DNA of 64,000 bases from NCBI GenBank assembly GCA_001766655.1, contig MJCC01000005.1:166072-230071 (forward strand), read 5' to 3'. The stretch is from Phytomonas francai. Taxonomy: Eukaryota; Euglenozoa; Kinetoplastea; Trypanosomatida; Trypanosomatidae. The position numbers and the translations under genes were made by a program. Positions within the stretch are counted from its first letter, which is position 1, and the number at the start of each line of letters is the position of its first letter. This document shows, piece after piece, positions 11,201 through 20,883 of this stretch. Below the pieces are notes generated by a model that saw only the letters and a list, made by a program, of their open reading frames with translations, was not told the origin of the DNA and searched no databases.

Positions 11201-12744
11201 ATTTGCCGCGTACATTCCGGGTCCGACATCCACAAATTCGCCTGCATCGACCTCAGCGGAGCCGCCGCGGCCAGCGTGATGAGCGCCGAGAGGAGGGCGT
11301 GCGAGGCCTGGGTAAGGGAGGCCTTGTCGGAGCCGCTGCCCTCGAGCGAGGGTATGAGGAGGATGCAGCCCCCGATATACCTCAGGATGTCTTTGCTGGA
11401 CTCTAACACGAAGCCGGAATCCGCAAAGGAGATGCCGAGCCCGCCGTGAATCACCATCCACGACCGCGTGAAGCCCTGAAGCATAAGGCATAGCTGGATC
11501 GTATTCGCCCACATCACCTCGGTGAGCTGGATGTAGTCTTTAGAAGACCTACCGTAGTTCCTCTCGGCGCAGGTGCGCGAGTAGTTCAGCTCCTCCTGCG
11601 TTTTGACCACCCGCGTAATCGTCATCTCGAGATGGCGAGAAACCTGCTCTAAAAGAGCGCACGCCGCGGGATCGGACGCGGCAGAGCACGCCTTCACGGA
11701 TGGCGCCTTTTCGGCGGCGTTCACGTCGTGCGTGGGCGCCGCGGCGCCGCCCTCTTTCAGCCAAATCGACCCCATTTCCGATTGGATCCAGGCGAGGCCC
11801 CGGCGCAGGGCATTTCGCGTCAACGTCACCGTCTGCCAAAGCATCAAAGGGGCGTCGCGATCGAGCACTTTTTGCGTCTTTGGATCGCCATCCCGGAGGA
11901 ATTGGTAGACGGCCAACACGTCCGTGCAAAGCCAATGCACACCGTGGATGATAAAATGGTTGGCCTCAATCGTCAGCATGGACGGAAGCGCGACGCCAAC
12001 GTCGGAAGGCGTCGACGGATCCGGGCCACCGCCGTGAGGATCCACTGCGGTAGGCAAATTTCCACATTCTTTCGCATCGGCGAGGGTCGAAATGCGTGGA
12101 AGGAGATTGTGCACAATACCGTTCACGAAGATTAGATGATCCGAAAAAAGGTGTGCGTGCGGAGTGGGATCCAGGGCGATTAAACGAAGCGTCCCCGTCA
12201 GCATCCACAAATAACCCAGCTGTACTCGTCGATCCGTGTTGAAGAGAGATGGAAAGTACGGCTCTATTCGTCTTTGCTTACTCCCGTGGATGGAAGCAGC
12301 GTCATTTATCTCTTTCGCGTCTGTTGTTGGTGTTTCCAACAAAAGCACCTGCATCCATTCCTTTGTGCAGAATGGGCGTTCATTCCCCTCCCCAAAGTTC
12401 GAGGCCTTATCACACAAGAGCCGTTTCGAGAGATAGGAAATTGTCGGCAAATAACCAGGAACTGCCGATACAGACCTGCACATGATATCGAAAACGGCCT
12501 CGCAGCCTCGCACCCACACCGCGGCCCCAGGCTGGGAGCCCGGCGCCCGCGAAAGCGGACGAGAGGCGGCCTTGACGGCAAAACAGAGCCCGCGGAGGGC
12601 TTGGCTGAGGGCGTAATCCATGAGGCCATCCTCGGAGACGACGTTGGCGTGGAGGAGCTGCTGGAGCGCGATATCGTAGGGGAGGACGTCAAGAGGCGAG
12701 CTCTCCGTGGACCAGGGCAACTTCACATGGAAGTCGGAAGACAT
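8275..12744 (-). CDS. Large helical-repeat (HEAT/ARM-like) protein
   Basis: A 1489-residue protein from ATG 12744 with no membrane span, signal peptide or catalytic motif. Nearly the whole length is amphipathic helix with Leu/Ala-rich helical pairs. The middle (about residues 490-760), with segments such as EQLQQMAALSAGSIL, RRNVLDVLSALPNL and LIRMTSAALFGKVC, reads like HEAT/armadillo repeats. Short low-complexity linkers interrupt it, for example near 645-680 and 790-820. Such scaffolds serve in transport, DNA repair or chromosome and ciliary complexes; I cannot place it in a named family. It has a striking composition change: the N-terminal third (plus 10700-12700) is GC-rich (44 of 60 bases on line 11701), while the C-terminal half is AT-rich (16 of 60 on line 9241). 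The reading frame is unbroken across the switch. Confidence 0.8.
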   Translation of the reverse strand: MSSDFHVKLPWSTESSPLDVLPYDIALQQLLHANVVSEDGLMDYALSQALRGLCFAVKAASRPLSRAPGSQPGAAVWVRGCEAVFDIMCRSVSAVPGYLPTISYLSKRLLCDKASNFGEGNERPFCTKEWMQVLLLETPTTDAKEINDAASIHGSKQRRIEPYFPSLFNTDRRVQLGYLWMLTGTLRLIALDPTPHAHLFSDHLIFVNGIVHNLLPRISTLADAKECGNLPTAVDPHGGGPDPSTPSDVGVALPSMLTIEANHFIIHGVHWLCTDVLAVYQFLRDGDPKTQKVLDRDAPLMLWQTVTLTRNALRRGLAWIQSEMGSIWLKEGGAAAPTHDVNAAEKAPSVKACSAASDPAACALLEQVSRHLEMTITRVVKTQEELNYSRTCAERNYGRSSKDYIQLTEVMWANTIQLCLMLQGFTRSWMVIHGGLGISFADSGFVLESSKDILRYIGGCILLIPSLEGSGSDKASLTQASHALLSALITLAAAAPLRSMQANLWMSDPECTRQIHDILVQRALRGRDEQLQQMAALSAGSILRSTSPTTDLSRQLTSEVSNQLLDVLSESRDAASHYAIEMLTVAIVQKPYALIPSLFRLLERGGAQTRRNVLDVLSALPNLPSSRAASGGFQGKASGREGGRALADLNAPAIVPLPGKESTREVFRLLAENLLTHLHDEELLIRMTSAALFGKVCPEDVFEPLLNLFLNTDSTGRKRSAVVSSLKVVLQSHTDDASVLLMFLQEAFRVNQQRFSARSSPFNPGASALSTNQPSSSSYHRKERVPTTPGDILTHSLLYTTNGTGEVESTQKPTTDLVNLFSSFSLPSDERVERALKGLTKSMLRVWAASVKEWRSETHIEPLLLFLQTVPNTTPGERFWYLANIKFLFEYLATSRKGSPGNGKGFVFPSHVATLALYNIFFSVGSDEKGGKSSVKNNEAPKKGHHSSTSLDGEVSWVVRMRSFIVNYMIKPHPIQPLLSDGSYQALLPLYFIERSMCEATTPLGTSTCSLAASSPDHDVQGISIQAILHKIWCAFWEVLTDKSYMQFWAMDSRVTEVVLDALYGFPAVEVFHELQVEMRSATSSEIQFFLRVFLCAISHYTGKFITLLTSRPSSPGKGNPITEENIATGLGEDCKDDIARDEKLVYDDMKACVNSINKLNTLMQTLIFPQVRKHLESSSKGFGTYVENIRKIISLSAMKAYGLLTLAYLLDKGLFGEAWSACAVYMCDSLKKLADCYRHEPQREGRRKRETSALPGHNTAEEKELFEYTETMATFCQNAYIKVLEFLHSSDKQISDLILRLLRYYLRPLIELSNAVCASQKRGPDSDYDEAFKCANLVLKSLCIAFEHIRKCLPPSFENPTNTKRHPNLFSLLVGDDLESSEDSSLPEGLLALFLAMLPREDQEALANFALGCVRFKKSPRLQTQGLKILSFLITQAGELFIDMKSEGNKDFLITASHAIRKLAYINSDKDVREHAEFLLRYILDMSP

Positions 12745-14054
12745 TCGATAGCGTTGTATTCAGTAATATAAACGAATGATCAAAAAAAAAGGAAGAGAGA
12801 CCTTGCACTAAACGGAATTCCTCCAGCAGAGAGGGGGGGGGGGGGATGTAGGGAAAAGAGGAAAAGGGTACATGTTACGAGAATCCAAGTTCATGACTTT
12901 CAGGGCAAAACAAGAAACTGCAAAAAGAATAAGCACTCTTTGGAATTTTGTTTTCCGATTTACAATGAAATAAAATTCTAGACATAAGCTAATGTGTGCA
13001 TGCCGAACTATTGAAATAAGGCATCTTTGAGTTGCTTGCATGACCATCACAATATGGGAAAGCTATTAGTGTTCACAATAGTGGTGAATGTCGTTAGTAT
13101 ATAAAAAAGCAAAACGCATTCGACACTTATATAATTTCAGAACTAAATTCCTCAGATCTTCGCAGTAATAAAATCGCGGCCTTTCACTCACTAAGGGAAT
13201 AAAATCCTGAAACAGTTCCTTACTAGAAGAGATAACCAACGTAAACATTAACAATAAAAAATATGTACATACTCGGGTGTCTCATTTTCGTGTGAATATA
13301 AAAAGCAAACAGTAATAACAAATAATAGTAGATGTTAAAATGAAATATACAACAGCTTTGTAACAGAACATAAAAATTCCCACTCTCCCCTACTTCAAAA
13401 ACCATTCATCGTTTGCGCACCTCTCTTGAATGTGTGGAGTGAATCATAACGGGAAAAAGTAACGCTTACAGCCATATAAGGTGGCGGGAAGAGACAGCAA
13501 AAGCTAGCGTGAACTCAGGTTTATTCCTAAGAAAAAGTATACAATTTTCGAGTTCCATTTACATAGCGGTATAAATATATACATGTGTGTCGGAAAAATG
13601 TTTAAAAAGGAGTTTGCAAGGCATGTATGAGGAAGGTATCGTCCAAAAAGAGCAATATGCTTCTGTAGAGAGTAAATCTATGTCAATACAATTCGTCAGC
13701 TGCACAGTAATAATCCAAATGTTGGATGGTTGTCAAATTACTTAATATACATTTCAATGTAACGAAGTGCAACCTAGTATATTCGAATTTTACAAACCAA
13801 ATATGATATACCCAGCACACATTTGAAAAAATGAAAATAACGAAGAATGGCAGGGGAAAATATCATCTCAAAACCCCCTGGACAACAAAGATACATTACA
13901 AACCCAACGAGAGAAAGAAAGAGAGAAACTATATCTTGAAAGAGCATGTATATATATATATATATATATACATATAACGATCATATCCCTCAACATGATG
14001 TTTAAGTGTATAATTATTGTTTTATGTTTTGCCCTCTTGCTTCACCTTTTTTAT
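12745..14054. other. Intergenic DNA with G13 run and TA palindrome
   Basis: Purine runs lie at 12782-12800 and around 12831-12846 (including G13 at 12833-12845), within about 100 bases upstream of the ATG at 12744; they are pyrimidine tracts on the coding strand. A 28-bp TA palindrome is at 13946-13973. Short minus-strand frames of 60-80 codons are AT-rich and unsupported. No gene called. Confidence 0.6.
13946..13973. repeat. TA palindrome with ATG/CAT ends
   Basis: A (TA)n run bounded by ATG on the left and its mirror CAT on the right, symmetric about 13959.5. It lies about 80 bases past the stop of the phosphatase gene. Confidence 0.8.
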
Positions 14055-17000
14055 CTAAGATTCCAGAGAGCACTCTAGCTTCGCAATATTAAGCGGGCGT
14101 CTTGCATTTGGATAAAGCCGTTTATCAAGCTCAATCAGCTGCTCAAGGAAGCTCCTATTTGGGAAAATTGCCGGTCGGCCCTTCTTCGTCAACATGTAAG
14201 CCTCGTCCATCCGCATTTTCTTCTCAGACATCAAATACGCAATAACTATCGTCGCCGAACGGGACAAGCCCGCAAAGCAGTGAACCAAACAGCCCTTTCC
14301 TTTTGACTGGCTTTCATTGATGAATTCCGCTGCTTCTTGAAAGGAGTACGAGATATCCGCCCCCGGAATATCATCTACCACAATAACCTTATGTCTTCCA
14401 CCGTCAGGGGGCACCGGCCTCAGACCGCGGCCAATCGTCAATACGTAGGAAATATCTAGCTTGCGGTAAACCATCTGCGATTGCGCCGAACGTAAACTTC
14501 CGCAATAGAGATGAGGAATGATCTCATCTGGGTAGATTTTATTCCAGTTAATGGTGATGTTCGGGAGTTCTCTTTCCAATCCTTGCGTAAAGTAGGAGCG
14601 GTAGAGCGTGGGCTCATTGTCCAGGGCGATAGTAAGCGCATCGAAGTGTCTAAATTGATCAATCTCCGGCCATGTGGTGATGCGGTCGTTCGCCGCGAGG
14701 TAGAGAACCTTCAGCGCGGGTGGATTAGCGCTAACCATATTGCTAATCGTAAAGGATGATGTGGTCGCTAAAGAGGGCCACCGCCCAAGTCGAGATTTAG
14801 GCGGCTGGATCCTGAAAATACAAGGTGGGATTTCAGAAAAGTTGTTGTAATCCATCGCAATGGATTGCAGGTTAACGAGCGAAACAAAGCTGTCGGGGAG
14901 GGTTTCAATGAAGTTATGACTCGCATCGATGTTCTCTAGCTGTGTAAGCTTCCCAATAGAATCGGGCAGGGCCGTGAGTTTGTTATAAGAAACCAGGAGC
15001 TTACGTAGGTTTACCATGCAGCACAAATCATCCGAAAGCGACGTCAAGGCGTTTTGCGATAGATCTAAATACATCACATACAATCGCGGCGGTGTGTACA
15101 CCTCGATCGGCACCTCTGTGAAGCCGTAATTAAAGAGCAGGAGGTCGGTTTGGTTCGTTTTATGGCAGCGCTCCAGCTCTTCCTGCCAGGTGATATCCTC
15201 CACATCCTGCGCCTTGGGGAGGGTAACCACCTTGAGCTCACTCTTCCTGTGGATAAAGCTTTTATCTGAGGTATTCAGGGTGTTGTGGGAACCCAATCGT
15301 GTCGTGCGGCTCTTCTTCCCAACGTTGCTGGAGCTTATCCAACTTTCCTTGAAGGACGACCGCTTGTTTGTAAAGGGCGAACCCTGCGGACCCTGAAACA
15401 AAACCCCTTGAAAGTCGGAAGAGAAGATCGAGGAGAACCTTTTGGAGCTGAAAGAGACGTGAGCGCTAGCACTGGTGAAGCTATCCTCGGCCGAATCCTG
15501 TAGAAACGGAGCGTAGCTTGTATCCAATATTTGTTGGTTAGAGATGTTCCCGTTCGTATTTAGTACATTGAGGGACACCCCATGCACAAGAGATCGCTCC
15601 AGGGATCGTTTGTTGTTGACCATATTTGTAAACGACCCGACGGGAAAGTTCGCCTGCATTTCAATTGTTTCGAGTGCGTGCACATCTAGAATCGAGCAGG
15701 GATGGCAAAGCACCGCGCTGCCGCTGTTGTCCTTCTTGCACTCAATAATATTCACTAGAAAAGGCATCAGCTGGTGGCCGGGCTTGTGATTGTCGTTGAC
15801 AGCGCACTTACCGCAGCGGATGTAGTCCTCACACTGCAGACAGCAATAGAGCGCGAGCGAGATCTTTGCATGGCATAGCGTGCACTGAAGACCAGCGCTG
15901 CCGAAGTTAACAATCGGCCTGTCGTTGCTCGCCGACAGCTCGCCCGTATCGGGGACGAGGACACTGGGGATGGGGCTGGACAGGAAGGAGGCCCACCCAA
16001 GGGCCTCAAGGATACGAGGCTCATCCCGTTCATCGGGCTTCGTCAGGATGGCCCGCGGTACATCCTCAGGGGCGAGCTCGACGCTATGGTTTTGACTCAG
16101 GTACCTTTGAAACTTGCCCTCAAAGTAGGGGTGCTGCAAAAGCTCCCTCGCGGTTTTGCGCTTGCAGAGCGCATCGCTAATGAAGCTAATGAGATCATTC
16201 GATAGCTGTTTATCGGAAGAAGAGGAGGAGATTTCTTTCAGAACGCTATCAACTGATAAAGATGGCTCCCCTTCAGGACAGTAGACCTGAGACCACACCC
16301 TAGTGAATACTGTGGGCACAATCGACGTGGCAAGAAGCCCGATGCAGAAGGTATCCACCATAAACGGATCATCTGGCTTCGCTTTCAAAACCCAAGATGG
16401 AAGACGATAGAATGGCCTACCTTGTGTGCGATTCTTCGAATTCTCATCTAAGGTGAAAAACAGCGGACCATAATCAGTTAGTTTAAACTTTTTCGTCTCT
16501 ATATCATAGAGAATATTGGAAGGGCGCAAGCCCAAGTGCGGAATGCTATTGTCATGGAGGCAAATGAGCCCACATAAAACATCTGCCAGAATTTTTTGCA
16601 GTCTTATGTTGGTGATGCCTGTATCTGTGGATGCATCGCTACCGACGTGAATGTTTATGGAATTACGTTCGTTTCGTAAACTGGGCCCTGAATCAACAGT
16701 GGAAAGCATGGACGCCAGAGAACCTCCCTCAACATACTCCTGAACAACAAAACAGCTACCTTTCTTGTTGTCAACGATGCTAAGATATTGAACAAGGTTG
16801 GGGTGAATAATATTTTTACACAACGCTAGGTGTCTCAGGATGTGCTCTCTGCCCGCCTCATCCACATCCTCCTGTAGAAGTTTATGGATAGACCTCTGGA
16901 CCGTTTTCAAGGCGAAATGTTTCGCCGTGTTTCTTCGTAAGTGAACTAGAAAGGTCTCCGAAAGATAACCTCGGCCAAGAACTCGATCCACCATGTATCC

Positions 17001-18710
17001 ACCCTTTTGATAGAAATGGGTGGTGGTGTGCATGTTGGAAAATCCCGTCAGCATGGTGTCGCTTTGAAATCGGGTAAATGAGGGGGCTCCTCGGATCAAT
17101 GGAGAAACATCCTGCAGCTCAGAGCTAAAATTGTAATCGGTAAAAAAAGGCATGCGAAGCAGCTCCTCTATGTCTGGTCGACTTGCTGCATCCTTTGTGA
17201 GGCATAGTGAAACGACCTTGACAAAGTCCGCCTCAAAGGGCCAGGGCTTCGAGGGGAAGCTAGGGTTGCTCGTCATGAGGCATTTCTTCACAGCATCGAG
17301 ATCGCAATCCACAATAGAAAACGGCTTATTACCATAGGCAAGGCAGTACATAAAAACCCCAAATCCCCAAGTGTCGACCTTTCCCAAAGAAATGCTGGAC
17401 AAATACACAGAATCATCCGCGTACGGGCCATCTTCGTCGAACACCTCAGGTGGGAGGCACCCCAACTCCCCGTTAAACACAAGCGCCTCTGGGCACTGTG
17501 AGGTGAATAAGGATGCAAATCCGGCATCGGCTATACAATAGCGACCATTAGGCGTGATCAGCACGTTTTCGAGCTTCAAATTATGATGATGAAGATTGTT
17601 GAAGTTCAAAAAACGTAGCCCCAAGGCGACATCATTAATAATACAGAGCAACTTATCAGGGAAAGAGTCCAGCTTTCCAGCGTAGGTGGTCACATTCCCA
17701 TCTGGTTGAAAATCCGACACAATAGTCAGATTTTCCTTGTATTCATCACACAACACATCAAATATCCCTAGAATATTTTCGGAAGGTGTATTTTTTAGAA
17801 ATTGTTGTTCTGAAACAACAGCATCAATGACCTCTTTCCGGAATACAAAATTCACCACCTTCAAAACGTAGCGAGAATTCTGCGTGATTTTGAGCGCATC
17901 CTTTGAGCGTGTTCTATCACAAAACTGAGAGCCTTTCCTTTTTAGAATAGACACCGAATCCTTAGGAGGGGAGTCTTTTACAGCAAGATAGCTTCGTCCG
18001 ATAGTTCCTGGAGTGTATATGCTGCACATTTCATAACCCATCATGCTCCAATCTAGAGGAAAATCAGGAGTGATGAAAACAGCCGAGCGGTTCGACAGCA
18101 GCAACTCCAGATGTTGCGCATAAAAGCCACCAATCTTACTGCTATGCAGTAAAGCAAACATCTCGTACATTGCAATATCTTCGTTCGAAGGAGGGGTCAG
18201 ACTGGACTGGACCCTCGCACAAATCAAAGCCTGGTTAGTATGCCGGATCCCACTACACTTCGCTGAGTCTTTGCACCGGCTTAGAATTCCCTCAACAAGT
18301 TTAATAATGTTCTGAGCTCGCCGTGAAAAACGCGCTGAGCTGGCCTCTCCACCTTCACTTTCATAGGAAGAATTTGTGTTTTTCCTGGAATCAAGTAAAG
18401 CGGGCTTTGAGCTACGCCTCTTAGAGGTTGAAGTGATGGATTCTGGAGAACGAGGTTGAGAACTAGGCGCGGAGCAATCACAGCTTGTGGAAAGTTTGTC
18501 TTCTGGTGACCTGACAGTTGCCGCAGCAGATTTTGAGGATCCCTTAAAATACTTTGAAAGAGAATTGCTGATGTTTTTGCTCATTCGCGGCTTCACTTTT
18601 CCATCTAATTTTGATTTATCTTTAAATCCTTTAGGAACTATATGACCGAAATTATTGCCAACATCTGCTTTCTTACATGGTCTAAAGTAGTTGGAACTGC
18701 CAATGCCCAT
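14055..18710 (-). CDS. Dual pseudokinase-ZZ-LRR-dual-specificity phosphatase
   Basis: A 1551-residue multidomain signalling protein. The open frame begins 6 bases earlier with TTG, so I use the ATG at 18710. Order: a Ser/Lys-rich N-terminus; kinase-like domain 1 (about 225-525), with a Lys in RYVLKVVN but HRD changed to HHN (HHNLKLEN, about 373) and DFG to DAG; kinase-like domain 2 (about 575-880), with Lys in HFALKT but HRD changed to HLG (HLGLRPSN, about 727) and DFG to DYG; a ZZ-type zinc finger (about 938-980, CTLC, CLQC, CGKC, then two His); leucine-rich repeats (about 1207-1293); and a C-terminal dual-specificity phosphatase with an intact signature HCFAGLSRS (about 1479) and an upstream Asp candidate in VVDDIPGAD. 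Kinase-phosphatase and LRR-phosphatase proteins are known in trypanosomatids. Here only the phosphatase looks catalytic, so the kinase folds may be regulatory or binding modules. Confidence 0.9.
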   Translation of the reverse strand: MGIGSSNYFRPCKKADVGNNFGHIVPKGFKDKSKLDGKVKPRMSKNISNSLSKYFKGSSKSAAATVRSPEDKLSTSCDCSAPSSQPRSPESITSTSKRRSSKPALLDSRKNTNSSYESEGGEASSARFSRRAQNIIKLVEGILSRCKDSAKCSGIRHTNQALICARVQSSLTPPSNEDIAMYEMFALLHSSKIGGFYAQHLELLLSNRSAVFITPDFPLDWSMMGYEMCSIYTPGTIGRSYLAVKDSPPKDSVSILKRKGSQFCDRTRSKDALKITQNSRYVLKVVNFVFRKEVIDAVVSEQQFLKNTPSENILGIFDVLCDEYKENLTIVSDFQPDGNVTTYAGKLDSFPDKLLCIINDVALGLRFLNFNNLHHHNLKLENVLITPNGRYCIADAGFASLFTSQCPEALVFNGELGCLPPEVFDEDGPYADDSVYLSSISLGKVDTWGFGVFMYCLAYGNKPFSIVDCDLDAVKKCLMTSNPSFPSKPWPFEADFVKVVSLCLTKDAASRPDIEELLRMPFFTDYNFSSELQDVSPLIRGAPSFTRFQSDTMLTGFSNMHTTTHFYQKGGYMVDRVLGRGYLSETFLVHLRRNTAKHFALKTVQRSIHKLLQEDVDEAGREHILRHLALCKNIIHPNLVQYLSIVDNKKGSCFVVQEYVEGGSLASMLSTVDSGPSLRNERNSINIHVGSDASTDTGITNIRLQKILADVLCGLICLHDNSIPHLGLRPSNILYDIETKKFKLTDYGPLFFTLDENSKNRTQGRPFYRLPSWVLKAKPDDPFMVDTFCIGLLATSIVPTVFTRVWSQVYCPEGEPSLSVDSVLKEISSSSSDKQLSNDLISFISDALCKRKTARELLQHPYFEGKFQRYLSQNHSVELAPEDVPRAILTKPDERDEPRILEALGWASFLSSPIPSVLVPDTGELSASNDRPIVNFGSAGLQCTLCHAKISLALYCCLQCEDYIRCGKCAVNDNHKPGHQLMPFLVNIIECKKDNSGSAVLCHPCSILDVHALETIEMQANFPVGSFTNMVNNKRSLERSLVHGVSLNVLNTNGNISNQQILDTSYAPFLQDSAEDSFTSASAHVSFSSKRFSSIFSSDFQGVLFQGPQGSPFTNKRSSFKESWISSSNVGKKSRTTRLGSHNTLNTSDKSFIHRKSELKVVTLPKAQDVEDITWQEELERCHKTNQTDLLLFNYGFTEVPIEVYTPPRLYVMYLDLSQNALTSLSDDLCCMVNLRKLLVSYNKLTALPDSIGKLTQLENIDASHNFIETLPDSFVSLVNLQSIAMDYNNFSEIPPCIFRIQPPKSRLGRWPSLATTSSFTISNMVSANPPALKVLYLAANDRITTWPEIDQFRHFDALTIALDNEPTLYRSYFTQGLERELPNITINWNKIYPDEIIPHLYCGSLRSAQSQMVYRKLDISYVLTIGRGLRPVPPDGGRHKVIVVDDIPGADISYSFQEAAEFINESQSKGKGCLVHCFAGLSRSATIVIAYLMSEKKMRMDEAYMLTKKGRPAIFPNRSFLEQLIELDKRLYPNARRPLNIAKLECSLES

Positions 18711-19545
18711 AGCCAACTAATTTAGTTTTATATTCTTAAAATTAAGCAGGAAACCTATTAAAATGAAATGCTACAAGCCCCTGTGTCCTTACTGTTGGGA
18801 TGTAAATATCTTTCAAAAGGTTCACTTTGAATACCAGAATTACAATGCAAGGGGTAACTTAATTTGTAAAAGGTGTGCAATGGAGGAAGAGTTCCTTTGA
18901 ACCTCAGATAGGGACAAAACTGTTAATAAAGTTCTGCTAGCATCACCCCATGGATCGCATTTTTGGTTGCTTAAATTTAGCGAAAATATATGTTGGCCTA
19001 TCATTCAATAAGAAGACATTTTATTATTATTATTAATCGTAGAATACGTGTACATGTGTTGCCCAACAATAGCACCCCCTTGAACCAAGTATACATGCTT
19101 TAGGGGGATGTTACGGCTGATGTGTCACCATGACCAATATAAGGAATGGGGTGTCCATGGCTCCGTAGTTCAAGCTCTGAAAAATCATCGCTTCTAGCCC
19201 TGTTTTTTTTTTTTGTGTGTGTGTGCTCAGCATAAAATTGTTATAGAACCCTATGTGGACGAATTTGCGAGCATATTTGCACTCCTTGGCGAATGAGAGT
19301 GGAAAGAGAAAGAAGAAAAGAGGCGCTCATGCAATGCGCATAGAATATAAGTGCTGAACAACGGAAGTAGACGGTTAAAGTGCGCAAGATATAAAAAAAG
19401 TGAAGCTTAAAAATGCCTAACGATTCAAATGACTTTTCTCTTTCGGTACATTTTTAAAAACTGAGAGTTTAGAATCATCAAAACAATGAAGTTAATTTTT
19501 GAATAGATTTAGTAAAGAGGTTCAAAATGTATGATGAAGCTACCG
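18711..19545. other. Intergenic DNA with T12-(GT)n run
   Basis: A T12 run at 19203-19214 leads into a GT repeat at 19215-19225. The coding-strand stretch just upstream of the ATG at 18710 carries a pyrimidine-rich segment followed by TTAG, which could serve as a splice acceptor. No gene recognised. Confidence 0.55.
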
Positions 19546-20883
19546 CTAAAAAGGAACTTCTTCCTTCTGTAAACGGAGGTCGCCGTTGAGGAGACGCTGC
19601 AATAAACTGTTCAGTTCGTTAGCATTTTTAATGTCTGAAAAGACTTTGTAACGAGCAGTTCCAAGCTTGGTCTGGCGCCAGAGCAATATCGTGGAACCTT
19701 CACCTCCGTTATCTGGCTTCTGAAAGACCTCTTCCCTCACAGAGGAAGACACCGTTCCCAGGGCCTCCCGCAACTTGTCCATCCGCTTAGAAGCATCAAA
19801 GAACAGTAAAGGCTCGTGGAGGAAGAAGGTACGCACGTGGTCAAGATCCAGCTCGGGATTCAGACCGATCACACACCAAGGGACGTACCCCATGATTCTG
19901 GATGCGTTCGCGGAGCAGTAGTCCTCGAGGGTTTTCGCGGTGAACAGCTCGACCGAGGTTGGGGACGGCGAGTGGGAGAGGGGCCGCGGCGGCCGCTCCA
20001 CTTCGCTCAGGGCACGCCCTGCTGAGGTGCCGTTTGCGGGGCCTCGTGGGGCCGGCGCCCGCCCATCTTTCTCAAGACAGGACAGGAAAAACCTGGCCAA
20101 GGCCTCGTAGGCGAAGCTCTTCGAGGGGTACACCGTCGTCCGGACGGGCAGCGCGCGATCCTCCCTGCCGCTGTCTGCCGCGCCCTCCTCCGGGCCCACG
20201 GGGGACTTTTCGATAACCGCCACCGACGGTATTTTACTGATCCCAAAACTGGAGCCGATCTTGGCCTCGTCATCGTGAACAAATACAAAACTCATATTCA
20301 TGAGCCGGGGAGAGAAAGACAGGACGGAAAAAATCGGGGGGACCTTTTGCTTTGAGGAAAAGAGGACTGCCACCTTCCCACTGGGTGACTTCTGAACCAG
20401 GCCTAAGATACCCGCCGCGGTACGAACCGATTGCGCAACCCGGTCCGACCGAATGTCGTTTGCCATCAGCGACATCAGGGATGCAGCCGTGCGAGGCCCC
20501 CGGTACTCATCAGGTGCGTACACCGACTTCTTTCCCATCTTCCAGTACTTGATCGTTGGAAAGCCCTGGACGCCGAACTGCTGACCGATCGAGGAGTGTG
20601 TGTGGGCATCTATCGCGCCCACAAGTATCGAGCCCTTGACAATATCAGCGAATTTTTTATACTCCGCATGAAAGTTCCTACAATGACCACACCAAGATGC
20701 ATAAAAGAGAATCACAACGGGTTTATGAGAATTTACAAAGCTCAATAAGGTATCAGGGGAGAGTTCTGTGACGCCTGATGCTTTTTCGAAGGGAAAGGCG
20801 TGGGCATGACCCGACAGCTGAACAAGCAACAATACGAAGAGAAAAAGTTTAGTACCGAATTGCCTCTTCGTTTTCCAGATCAT
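19546..20883 (-). CDS. PDI-like secretory thioredoxin-fold protein
   Basis: Protein disulfide isomerase-type oxidoreductase of the secretory pathway. A signal peptide occupies about residues 1-29 (LFLFVLLLVQLSGHAHA). The first thioredoxin domain (about 32-150) has the active site ASWCGHCRNF (about residue 66) and the cis-Pro loop QGFPTIKYW. A second thioredoxin-like fold follows (about 160-260) with ISKIPSVAVIE but no Cys pair. The last 150 residues may be a third degenerate fold. It has 445 residues and one active site, unlike classical PDI with two, and is closer to P5/PDIA6-type or trypanosomatid single-CGHC forms. The C-terminus QKEEVPF is not a KDEL-type retention signal, so ER retention must be indirect or absent. 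The start is ATG 20883. A 14-base pyrimidine tract on the coding strand (20975-20988 in plus coordinates) lies 92 bases upstream. Confidence 0.88.
   Translation of the reverse strand: MIWKTKRQFGTKLFLFVLLLVQLSGHAHAFPFEKASGVTELSPDTLLSFVNSHKPVVILFYASWCGHCRNFHAEYKKFADIVKGSILVGAIDAHTHSSIGQQFGVQGFPTIKYWKMGKKSVYAPDEYRGPRTAASLMSLMANDIRSDRVAQSVRTAAGILGLVQKSPSGKVAVLFSSKQKVPPIFSVLSFSPRLMNMSFVFVHDDEAKIGSSFGISKIPSVAVIEKSPVGPEEGAADSGREDRALPVRTTVYPSKSFAYEALARFFLSCLEKDGRAPAPRGPANGTSAGRALSEVERPPRPLSHSPSPTSVELFTAKTLEDYCSANASRIMGYVPWCVIGLNPELDLDHVRTFFLHEPLLFFDASKRMDKLREALGTVSSSVREEVFQKPDNGGEGSTILLWRQTKLGTARYKVFSDIKNANELNSLLQRLLNGDLRLQKEEVPF

Noticed and set aside
8275..12744. Two separate genes or a horizontally acquired segment, because GC content switches
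   Set aside because: The frame is continuous and the same switch occurs in many other genes, so a regional composition effect is more likely.
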